Source of the DNA: Danxiaibacter flavus | GTDB taxonomy: Bacteria > Bacteroidota > Bacteroidia > Chitinophagales > Chitinophagaceae | Direction of reading: 5' to 3' | Length of the DNA: 64,000 nt | Assembly: GCF_041060425.1 (NCBI RefSeq) | Contig: NZ_JAULBC010000006.1 | Location: 310,001-374,000 of the forward strand | Notes under the pieces: model-generated | The model's database searches: none | What the model was told of the DNA's origin: nothing | What the model saw: only the letters and a program-made list of their open reading frames with translations | In this document: positions 52,354-60,374 of the stretch, piece after piece | How the letters are laid out: every line of letters starts with the position of its first letter | Position numbering within the stretch: position 1 is the stretch's first letter | Made by a program: the position numbers and the translations under genes

Positions 52354-53522
52354 GTTTTATAGATGACGAGATTTTTAATATAGCCAAAATCACTATTCGC
52401 ACACTGGAACCTGTAAAAAATATCGTTCCCTTCCAGGACGCCACTATGGGGCCATTTGCTTCATTTGGAATATCTATTATAACGTTAGAAGACGAAGATG
52501 GAAATATAGGCGAAGGGCCTGTGTTCAGTTCTTATATGAACATAATGGAAACCTGTTTTTTCCCGATACTGCTACACAGTGGTAATATCCGTTACCGCGA
52601 ATTGTTTCCCCAATTATACTGGTCAATCAGGAACGAAGGATTCAGAGGTCAGGCTGCGGCATTGCTTGGACAGGTGGATATTGCGTTGCATGATCTCGCT
52701 TCGCGACGCAAGAGCCAGCCATTGCATAGACTCCTTGGAGGGAAAAACAATATAGTAAAAGTGTATGGCAGTGGAGGAGGAACCAATTATTCTTATGCTG
52801 AACTGGAAGAAGAAATAGGCTTCTTTCTTAACGCCGGCATAGACTGTTTTAAAATGAAAGTGGGTAAAAATTTTGGAACCCGTCTTCAGGAAGATGTTGA
52901 AAGAGTGAAGTTTGTAAAACAGCTCACTGGCAGTAAATGCAAACTGGCGATAGACGTGAACCAGGTATGGAAGTATGAAGATGTATTAGAATTTATGGAT
53001 AAAGTGGCTGATCAAAATATTGCATGGCTTGAAGAACCTGTTCACTCAGCCAGTTATGACCAGATAGAACGATTATGCAGTGCGCTGCCAGTTGCAATTT
53101 CTTACGGTGAATCAGAACGAACATCAAGAATGTTTCCAACGCTTGTACAGTTAGGAGTGAAACACCTGCAACCTGTGCCAACACAGATCGGCGGTGTCAA
53201 CGAATGGATGGAAGTGCGTGATCTGGCTGCGAAAAATAATCTCACTTTTTCTTCAGGTGGGTATTCTTTCTATACAAATTGCCTGCTCGCAACTACTCAG
53301 AATAACGTAATGTTGGAATATCTCCATTGCATTATGTTTGGCCTCGAAAAATATTTGCTTGTAAAGCCAGCGCTAAAAAACGGGATGCATGTTTTGCCCG
53401 AGGTATCGGGACTGCCGGTACGCATTAACTGGGATTACTGTACAAGTGAAAAAAAGATTATAAAAAGCCATTTCTGGAACAGGCAGAATGTAAAAAAGTA
53501 CACACCTTTAGTTACGCTATAA
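52350..53522 (+). CDS. Enolase-superfamily (mandelate racemase/muconate lactonizing) protein lacking the His-Asp dyad
   Basis: 390 residues. N-terminal capping domain and C-terminal (beta/alpha)7-beta barrel with Lys168-x-Lys170 (DCFKMKVG), metal ligands Asp202 (IDVNQ), Glu228 (WLEEPV) and Glu254 (YGESER). The second half differs from acid-sugar dehydratases: where those have QPD..R.GG and a later His, this reads QPVPTQIGGVNEW and SSGGYSFYTN, so the usual Asp and His of the general acid/base dyad are absent. The KxK side remains and may act alone. Between an aldose dehydrogenase and a symporter, a role as sugar-acid dehydratase is inferred, but epimerase or another lyase chemistry is possible. 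Confidence 0.88.
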   Translation: MSFIDDEIFNIAKITIRTLEPVKNIVPFQDATMGPFASFGISIITLEDEDGNIGEGPVFSSYMNIMETCFFPILLHSGNIRYRELFPQLYWSIRNEGFRGQAAALLGQVDIALHDLASRRKSQPLHRLLGGKNNIVKVYGSGGGTNYSYAELEEEIGFFLNAGIDCFKMKVGKNFGTRLQEDVERVKFVKQLTGSKCKLAIDVNQVWKYEDVLEFMDKVADQNIAWLEEPVHSASYDQIERLCSALPVAISYGESERTSRMFPTLVQLGVKHLQPVPTQIGGVNEWMEVRDLAAKNNLTFSSGGYSFYTNCLLATTQNNVMLEYLHCIMFGLEKYLLVKPALKNGMHVLPEVSGLPVRINWDYCTSEKKIIKSHFWNRQNVKKYTPLVTL

Positions 53523-53532
53523 CATAACCAAC

Positions 53533-55089
53533 TTGAACATATCGCTTGCGAATATTGACTATCTGGTGCTGCTGTGCTATGTAGCTGCGCTGTTTTTTAT
53601 TGGTATATACCTTAAAAAAAAGAAAAACGACAACGATCTTTTTTTGGGAGGGAGATCTTTAAAATGGTGGCAGATAGGATTTTCTTTATTTAGCGCAAAT
53701 GCAGGGCCAACCATGCTGATTGGGTTTGCGGGCATTGGGTTTTCGCAGGGCGTGGTTGGTAGCAACTTTGAGTGGTTCGCATGGGTCTTTCTAATGGTGC
53801 TGGCCATGTTTTTTCTGCCGCATTACCTCGCTACAAAAATCTCAACTGTTCCGCAGTTTATGCGATTGAGATTTGGTAGCCGGGCCTATGGTTTTTTAGT
53901 GATCTATAGTTTGATTTCCATCCTGTTTGCGTGGCTGGGAAGCACCTTGTATGCAGGAGGCTTGCTTATATCACAGATCTTTGGCTGGTCGTTGTTTAAA
54001 TCTGTAATCCTGGTTGCTTGTGTGGCAACAAGCTTTACAACATTTGGTGGTTTTAAGGCTGTTGTACGGACCGGCATTTTTCAGGCAATTATTATCATCA
54101 TATCGTCCATTATTTTGACGGTGCTGGCTTTACACAAAGTTGGAGGTATACATAAATTAGTCAACGCTGTTCCGGGTAATTACTGGAAGCTATTCAGGCC
54201 TGCATCCGATCCTGAATATTCCTGGGTTGCTGTTATTGCAGGCTATCCGGTTGTTTCTCTTTACTATTGGTGCACAGACCAGACCATCGTACAGAAAACA
54301 CTGGCGGCAAAAAATCTGCAACAAGGGCAATATGGTACAATATTTATTTCCTTTCTCAAAGTATTAATGCCGCTGATCTTTATTTTTCCGGGCATCATGT
54401 GTTTTGTGCTATATAAACAATCGGCCCAACCTGATAACGCTTATATAACGCTTGTTAAACACTTAATGCCACATGGTCTTCTTGGGCTGAGCATTGCTGC
54501 GTTATTTGCTGCGTTGGTTGATGCTGTGTCTTCGGGATTAAATTCTTTCAGTACTGTTTTTACGTTAGATGTAATAAGCAGGTTCTTCGATCTGTCGGAT
54601 AGGCAAAAACGTTATACGGGTAGATGGATAACCGTGCTGACCGCAATTTGTGCCGTGCTTATTGCAATAATGTTCTCCTGCTCCGGGAAAGGCTTTTTTG
54701 AGTTAAGCCAGGGGCTGGTTTCAATTCTTGCACCGCCGTTAACTGTTGTATTTCTGAGCGGGATACTCTGGAAAAGAATTAATAACATAGGAGCGGAAGT
54801 TGTATTGTACGGCGGAGGGTTGTTGTGCCTGATTATTGGAACATGTCATGTGCTTGGTTATCCACATCAGGGTTTCTGGCCGCATTTTTTGTTACTGTCG
54901 TTTTATATATTTTGCGTATTACTTGTGGTGATTGTTGTGGTGTCACTTTTTACAAAGCCCACAAGAGGTGCTGTTCTGCCGTCGCTGATTGATACCAATC
55001 GCAATATGAATTATAATAGCAGAAAGGTTTGGATTTTGTGGGGATTGCTTGCAGTTGTAATGACAATAATTTATTTTCTCTTTAGTTAA
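53533..55089 (+). CDS. Sodium:solute symporter (SSS family)
   Basis: 518 residues, 13-14 membrane helices, in the SGLT/sodium-glucose-like branch: FFIGIYLKKKKNDNDLFLGGRSLKWWQIGFSLFSANAGPTMLIGFAG, GGFKAVVRTGIFQAIIIIISS, WCTDQTIVQKTLAAKNLQQGQYG, AALVDAVSSGLNSFSTVFTLDV. The start is TTG 53533, 10 bp after the upstream stop; there is no ATG before residue 60 or so, and an in-frame stop lies just upstream. It would bring the free sugar across the inner membrane with Na+. Fourth frame of the operon counting the mini-ORF. Confidence 0.92.
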   Translation: MNISLANIDYLVLLCYVAALFFIGIYLKKKKNDNDLFLGGRSLKWWQIGFSLFSANAGPTMLIGFAGIGFSQGVVGSNFEWFAWVFLMVLAMFFLPHYLATKISTVPQFMRLRFGSRAYGFLVIYSLISILFAWLGSTLYAGGLLISQIFGWSLFKSVILVACVATSFTTFGGFKAVVRTGIFQAIIIIISSIILTVLALHKVGGIHKLVNAVPGNYWKLFRPASDPEYSWVAVIAGYPVVSLYYWCTDQTIVQKTLAAKNLQQGQYGTIFISFLKVLMPLIFIFPGIMCFVLYKQSAQPDNAYITLVKHLMPHGLLGLSIAALFAALVDAVSSGLNSFSTVFTLDVISRFFDLSDRQKRYTGRWITVLTAICAVLIAIMFSCSGKGFFELSQGLVSILAPPLTVVFLSGILWKRINNIGAEVVLYGGGLLCLIIGTCHVLGYPHQGFWPHFLLLSFYIFCVLLVVIVVVSLFTKPTRGAVLPSLIDTNRNMNYNSRKVWILWGLLAVVMTIIYFLFS

Positions 55090-55138
55090 CGTGCCGCAGC
55101 GGCAATAACATAAGATCTAATAGCTATAATTATAAATA

Positions 55139-55588
55139 ATGCAGACATATAAATACCGTTCGTTTAAAGCTGTAATGTTTGTTCTTTTAATCACATTATG
55201 TTCATGCAAACACAAAGAAAAGACTGTCATAAATGAAAGCGTTAAAACAAAGGAGCTTGTTTTTGTTGTGAACCTGGTTGAGGATGACAAAAAAGTGCAG
55301 GAATATTTAAACTACCACAAAAATATCTGGCCGGAAGTGGAAGCTGGTTTTAGAAAAGCCGGTTATCAGCAGATCACGCTTTACAGGTTTAACAGGTTGT
55401 TGGTGATGCGTATAGTTGTTCCCGAAAATGCGGACCTGGATAGTATGGGCAGGATTGCAGAAGGTTATGATAAACGGTGTGCAGAATGGAACAAGCTGAT
55501 GAGTGGCTATCAGCAGGGAGTTCTGGGTACGGCGCCCGGACAGACCTGGGTTGAAGCAAAACCTTTTTATTCTTTTTCAAACAAATAA
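55139..55588 (+). CDS. L-rhamnose mutarotase (RhaM)-like lipoprotein
   Basis: 149 residues. The N-terminus is a lipoprotein signal ending LCSC (Cys23), unusual because RhaM mutarotases are normally cytoplasmic and about 104 residues. The domain (about 40-145) is clear: YLNYHKNIWPEVEAGFRKAGYQQITLYRFNRLLVMRI, then YDKRCAEWNKLMSGYQQ and APGQTWVEAKPFYSF. His60 is the family's conserved residue. It interconverts alpha and beta anomers of L-rhamnose or L-fucose, here probably in the periplasm before uptake by the symporter encoded 49 bp upstream. Confidence 0.85.
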   Translation: MQTYKYRSFKAVMFVLLITLCSCKHKEKTVINESVKTKELVFVVNLVEDDKKVQEYLNYHKNIWPEVEAGFRKAGYQQITLYRFNRLLVMRIVVPENADLDSMGRIAEGYDKRCAEWNKLMSGYQQGVLGTAPGQTWVEAKPFYSFSNK

Positions 55589-55712
55589 TACAGCAAAGCA
55601 CATACTAACATATGTCTGATGCAGAATTTTATGATCGCTGATTTATAAAGGTATTCGGTTTGCGGGCTTCTACACCAGGTGTCGTCACAACCACTATACC
55701 TCATCCCTCTTA

Positions 55713-55761
55713 CCTCACACCTCAAGCCTCACACCTCATACCTCAAGCCTCACACCTCATA
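55713..55761. repeat. Heptamer array CCTCANN, seven units
   Basis: Seven units in register (CCTCACA, CCTCAAG, CCTCACA, CCTCATA, CCTCAAG, CCTCACA, CCTCATA), with decayed units to 55695 and to 55768. It lies between the convergent mutarotase and AraC-type genes. Confidence 0.88.
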
Positions 55762-55783
55762 CCTTACGGCTAAAACCTCGCAG

Positions 55784-56650
55784 CTAGTGCTTCTCGTTGT
55801 ATTGTTTCAGAAAATCTCTCGGAGACAAACCCTTCACATCCTTAAAGTGTGTGTTGAAATTGGATATGCTGTTATAGCCGCTGTGATAGCAGGCTTCCGT
55901 TACATTGTGATTGCCCTCCAGCAACAATTTTGCCGCGTGCCCTATCCTTACCTCTTTAATAAATTCAATGAGCGTTCTGTTGGTTTTCTGTTTGAAAAAT
56001 CTGCAAAACGCTGAAGTTGACATAACTGTAATTTCAGCCACATCCTGCAGGCTGATATCGTTTTTGAAATTGCGGAAAATATAATCAAATACTTTATTGA
56101 TTTTGATGGCCTCTCCCGACGATTCTATTGAATTAAAATATGGAGAAGATAATATTTGAGCCGTAGGTGATTTAGACAGGATATTCAGTAATTGAAGCAT
56201 TAATGCCATACGTCCTAGTCCATCTTCAAACAACATTTGTTGCATGAACATTTTAGCCTTGTGCATAGTTTCACCCGTAAATAGAACGCCTTTGGACGCA
56301 TTGTTGAATAATGTTATCAACGTTTTTGCTTCTGGTTTTTGCAACAACTGCTCTCCCAGGAAGTCCGGAAAAAAATGGATAACAGTTGCCTGCGGTTCTA
56401 TCATGGCATCAACTGTCTGATAATATTGCCAGCAATGCGGAAGATAACTTCCCAGTAATACAAGCTCAGTTCCGTGAAAGTCCTGTATATGATCACCTAT
56501 AAAACGCTTGCCTGAACAATTTTCTATAAGCGCGATTTCAAAATTGATATGACTCTTTAGTGTAGTGTATTTCTTCAACTTAAGAATCTCAGATCTTATT
56601 GTAAAGGACTGATCAGGTGGAAAAGTAAAATTCTCATAGATGTATTGCAT
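55784..56650 (-). CDS. AraC-family transcriptional regulator
   Basis: 288 residues. The N-terminal part (about 1-170) is a cupin-like ligand domain (FTFPPDQSFTIRSEIL, HINFEIALIENCSGKRFIGDHIQDFHGTELVLLGSYLPHCW), and the C-terminal part (about 185-285) has two HTH motifs (ISLQDVAEITVMSTSAFCRFFKQKTNRTLIEFIKEVRIGHAAKLLLEGNHNVTEACYHSGYNSISNFNTHFKDVKGLSPRDFLKQY). It is divergent from the SusC/SusD genes and convergent with the catabolic operon, so it probably responds to the sugar and controls one or both. A perfect dyad lies 33 bp before its start. Confidence 0.94.
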   Translation of the reverse strand: MQYIYENFTFPPDQSFTIRSEILKLKKYTTLKSHINFEIALIENCSGKRFIGDHIQDFHGTELVLLGSYLPHCWQYYQTVDAMIEPQATVIHFFPDFLGEQLLQKPEAKTLITLFNNASKGVLFTGETMHKAKMFMQQMLFEDGLGRMALMLQLLNILSKSPTAQILSSPYFNSIESSGEAIKINKVFDYIFRNFKNDISLQDVAEITVMSTSAFCRFFKQKTNRTLIEFIKEVRIGHAAKLLLEGNHNVTEACYHSGYNSISNFNTHFKDVKGLSPRDFLKQYNEKH

Positions 56651-57087
56651 AAGTAATCATTGGTAGCTATATAAACAATCGTCAAATGCAGTGCTTGACT
56701 GCATTTGCAAAATATAAAAACTATCAACACAAAAAGCAGCCATGCGAGGGTATGTTAAAAAAGAGGCAGTTTTTGCCAAATAACCCGTTGTTGTAAAAAT
56801 GTAAAAGGGGCAGCTTTGATGTGAAAGGAACTAACGCTACCACACTGCAAAAGAATTGACATTAGTCTGAATCAATAGAAATCGTTGCTTGAATAAATGC
56901 CTGATTTGTAATTGAAAAGGTTTGGTAATAAAATAAAACATTTTCTAAAAAATAAATTCATGAAACTATGCCTTCAATATTAAAATAAGTAGTACTGACT
57001 AACTCCACTTCCAGGCTGGTATCCAGCAAATTGTTCGAAAAACTAACTGAACGGGTTCTCAATCTTTTTAATTCAAACCTAAAAATT
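56651..57087. other. Divergent control region between AraC and SusC
   Basis: 437 bp, A/T-rich, no ORF. Holds the dyad at 56683 and a small GGCA-GTTTT-TGCC hairpin near 56768. The sequence before the SusC ATG carries no Shine-Dalgarno. Confidence 0.55.
56683..56707. promoter_or_regulatory. 9-bp-arm dyad upstream of AraC
   Basis: Perfect arms CAAATGCAG (56683-56691) and CTGCATTTG (56699-56707) with spacer TGCTTGA, 33-57 bp before the AraC ATG at 56650. Position suggests autoregulation or control of the divergent SusC promoter. Confidence 0.6.
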
Positions 57088-60000
57088 ATGAAATTAGCTT
57101 GCTATTGTTGTTTTTTAAAGGACAACAAACATCTTTTTACACCGGCTTCCGTTGTAAAACTTGCTCTTTCTTTTGTTTTATTCAGCTTTTTCACTGTCAG
57201 TGCATACAGCCAGACAGGATCTCAAAAAAATGACGTTGTATCCCAATCCGCTGGTAAGTTCAGAGGTGTTGTGATGGATGAAGCGGGTAAGCCACTTGCC
57301 GGTGCGAGTGTGCAAATACGAGGAACACAGACAGGAACACAAACCAATGAAAATGGTGAATTTACTTTAAATCCCAATGACAAGGCGACATCGATAATTG
57401 TTTCGTTCGTAAATTATGAAAGCGCCGAAATAAATATAAAGGGAAAAACTTCCGTTACTGTTTCTTTAAAACTGGCGATGGGGCAAAGTCAGGAGGTTGT
57501 TGTAGTTGGTTACACAACACAGAAAAAGGAGCTATTAACAGGTTCGGTTGCTACAGTTAAGTTTGGCAATGCTGAAACGGAAGTTCCTACCACAATGGTT
57601 GCCAATGTTTTGGCTGGAAAAGCAGCTGGTGTAAGCGTTGGCAATATGAATGGCATTCCAGGTCAATCGTCTCCGTCTGTTGCCATCCATACCGCCACTT
57701 CATGGAATTCACAACCTGTGTTATATGTGATTGACGGAAAAATTTCGGGTGCTGGTGATTTTAATAATCTGAGTCCCAATGAAATTGACAACGTTAGTAT
57801 TTTAAAAGATGCGGCTACATCTGCAGTATACGGTTCAAGGGCTGCCGGAGGTGTTATCGTGGTAACTACCAAAAGAGGAAAAGCAGGTAAAGCATCTGTT
57901 AATTATTCCTTTAATACCGGTGTAGATACGCGCACAAAAGGAGTACAATTAACCAGTGCGGTTCAGGAAGGTAAATTGTTTAATACACTTGCCGGGCCTT
58001 TTTCCTGGTCAGGATTCTGGACCTGGTCCCAGGGTGATTTCGACTACTTTAATTCCCACGATTTGGGCAATGGTAAAGGCTGGGGTTATGATATGTTGAA
58101 AGATGTGTGGAGAAATCCTTTCACGCAAACGCATCAATTAAACGTATCAGGCGGCAGTGACAAGATCAGATATTATGTTGGAGGTTCTTATGTGAGCCAG
58201 GATGGTTTTTTGAAAAATCTAACATTCAACAAATACAATGTAAGAGCCAATGTTACAGCTGACGTAAGTAAAAACTTTCAACTTTTTGCAGGCGTAGCTT
58301 TAAACAATAATATCACGCATAGTACTACAAATACAGGCATTGGCGATCCTTCAGGGATATATAGAAAATTACTGGTATGGCAGCCGGATCAACCGGTTTG
58401 GACAACCGGGGCTACGCCCGGACAGCCTGTTAGTTACGGATGGATCGGTAACATGGGCGCAGAAGTTAATGGGCAAGGTGGCAATATTAATTATAACTAT
58501 TTAAAGCCTGTTATTACCTTAAGTGGTACCTACAAAGTGCCTTTCGTAAAAGGATTGTCAGCCGGTGCATCATTTATTAAATCCTATACCGAGAACAGGC
58601 AGCACAACTTTATGACCCAGTACCAGATGGCAAATGTGAAAACTGCTTCAGCCCAGGGTAATCAGCACATCTGGTATACTGATTCTATTGTTGGTTATCA
58701 AACATCTTCTTCAACCAATCCTCCTTATATCGAACAGGTAGTAACCTGGAGTGAAGACAAGCAATTAAACTTTCAGTTGAACTATGACAGAACGTTTGCA
58801 GATGTACACCATCTCAAAGCCTGGTTGATTTATGAAAACTATACTACCAGTGGTTCCGGCGTGGATGCATATATTAATGGTTTTCCTGTTTATGTAACCG
58901 ATCAGTGGTGGGCTGCTGCTCCTCAATCAGGTCAAAATGTAAATCGCAGTACCAAATATTCGACCTATACCGACGGTAGAAAATCCTGGGCAGGACAGCT
59001 GTTCTATGATTATGCCGGTAAATATCTGGCAACATTCGCTTACAGGTATGATGGTTCCGCCAAATTTGCACCTGATCAAAGATGGGGGGTCTTTCCTTCT
59101 GCCTCACTCGGATGGATCATCTCCAAAGAAAAATTCTTTAGAGGTGTGAGAGGAATTGAATTATTGAAGCTACGCGGATCTGCAGGCTTAACCGGTAATG
59201 ATGGCGTAGGTGGATGGCAGTGGCAGCAAAGTTATCAGCAGGGAAGTTCGGCGTATTTTGGTTCAACACCTGCGACCAGTACAGGTATTACCTATGGTGG
59301 TATAATTAATCCTGCGCTGACATGGGAGAAGTCTTTAAATAAGAATGTTGCTGTTGACGTTAATTTCCTGAAACATTATAGTGCATCATTAGAATACTGG
59401 AATACTTATACATATGATATATTAGGTCAAAGAATACAGACTACGCCTCCTACATTCAGTCGCGCATTGCCTTCTGTAAATTATGGAAAGGTAAAAGGTC
59501 AGGGCCTGGATCTAACGTTGGGTTACAACAACATGTTTGGCAAGGTAAGGTTTAACACATCGGTTACCGCTTCTTACGGTTATGCATGGAACGTACTGAA
59601 AGACCAAAACGTTACTTATGATTACCAGGATGCTATAAAAGATGGAAGACATACCAATTATATAGCAGGTTACAAGACTGAGGGCATGCTTAAAACCCAG
59701 GATGATTTGACTAAGCTGTTAGCCTCAAAAGCCAATTATACTTTTAATGGTATTGCACCGGCATTAGGGCAACTGGTTTATAAGGATATTAATGGTGCAA
59801 ACAATGTATTGGGGAAACCCGATGGTGTAGTTGACGGCAATGATATGGTGGTGCTTAAAAAAGACAATAATCCCATTGTCCTGGGCTGGCATTTTGATGT
59901 AGGTTATAAAGGCTTTAATCTGAGTGGAACTTTCAACGGGTATGTAAAACAATGGAAAAATGTGTCATCTCTTGCCGGAGGCGTGGAATGGAACAGGATG

Positions 60001-60351
60001 TGGAACAAATGGGCGACTGATATGTGGAGTCCCACAAATACCAATGGTTCTTTGCCTTATAAGTATTCCGCGAATGATGGAACAAATGGCGTTACATCAT
60101 CCTTTAGCGACTTTTGGTTAAAGAATTCAAGTTTCTTACGACTGAGAGACCTAACGCTTTCCTATACAATTCCTCAGGCATGGTATCAGAAATATGGTTT
60201 TGACAATGTGCACATATTCGCTACGGGTACAAATTTGTTTATCATAAGCAAGTTTAACAAACAGTACTTCGATCCGGAAGGCGGTGGTGGTGATGGTACA
60301 GCGTTCCCAATCATGCGTTCATTCAATGCTGGTATTAGTGTTACATTTTAA
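57088..60351 (+). CDS. SusC/RagA-type TonB-linked outer-membrane transporter (second locus)
   Basis: 1087 residues from ATG 57088; an in-frame TTG at 57031 is less likely. The N-terminus (MKLACYCCFLKDNKH...) ahead of the hydrophobic VVKLALSFVLFSFFTVSAYSQ is the extended signal peptide seen in many Bacteroidota SusC proteins. A carboxypeptidase-D-regulatory-like domain (GVVMDEAGKPLAGASVQIRGTQTGTQTNENGEFTL), TonB-box region (EVVVVGYTTQKKELLTGSVATV), plug (IDNVSILKDAATSAVYGSRAAGGVIVVTTKRGK) and barrel ending FNAGISVTF follow. It imports oligosaccharides with SusD, whose gene starts 23 bp downstream. It differs clearly from the SusC at 27431. Confidence 0.96.
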   Translation: MKLACYCCFLKDNKHLFTPASVVKLALSFVLFSFFTVSAYSQTGSQKNDVVSQSAGKFRGVVMDEAGKPLAGASVQIRGTQTGTQTNENGEFTLNPNDKATSIIVSFVNYESAEINIKGKTSVTVSLKLAMGQSQEVVVVGYTTQKKELLTGSVATVKFGNAETEVPTTMVANVLAGKAAGVSVGNMNGIPGQSSPSVAIHTATSWNSQPVLYVIDGKISGAGDFNNLSPNEIDNVSILKDAATSAVYGSRAAGGVIVVTTKRGKAGKASVNYSFNTGVDTRTKGVQLTSAVQEGKLFNTLAGPFSWSGFWTWSQGDFDYFNSHDLGNGKGWGYDMLKDVWRNPFTQTHQLNVSGGSDKIRYYVGGSYVSQDGFLKNLTFNKYNVRANVTADVSKNFQLFAGVALNNNITHSTTNTGIGDPSGIYRKLLVWQPDQPVWTTGATPGQPVSYGWIGNMGAEVNGQGGNINYNYLKPVITLSGTYKVPFVKGLSAGASFIKSYTENRQHNFMTQYQMANVKTASAQGNQHIWYTDSIVGYQTSSSTNPPYIEQVVTWSEDKQLNFQLNYDRTFADVHHLKAWLIYENYTTSGSGVDAYINGFPVYVTDQWWAAAPQSGQNVNRSTKYSTYTDGRKSWAGQLFYDYAGKYLATFAYRYDGSAKFAPDQRWGVFPSASLGWIISKEKFFRGVRGIELLKLRGSAGLTGNDGVGGWQWQQSYQQGSSAYFGSTPATSTGITYGGIINPALTWEKSLNKNVAVDVNFLKHYSASLEYWNTYTYDILGQRIQTTPPTFSRALPSVNYGKVKGQGLDLTLGYNNMFGKVRFNTSVTASYGYAWNVLKDQNVTYDYQDAIKDGRHTNYIAGYKTEGMLKTQDDLTKLLASKANYTFNGIAPALGQLVYKDINGANNVLGKPDGVVDGNDMVVLKKDNNPIVLGWHFDVGYKGFNLSGTFNGYVKQWKNVSSLAGGVEWNRMWNKWATDMWSPTNTNGSLPYKYSANDGTNGVTSSFSDFWLKNSSFLRLRDLTLSYTIPQAWYQKYGFDNVHIFATGTNLFIISKFNKQYFDPEGGGGDGTAFPIMRSFNAGISVTF

Positions 60352-60374
60352 TTACGTTTAAATTATCAAGATTT

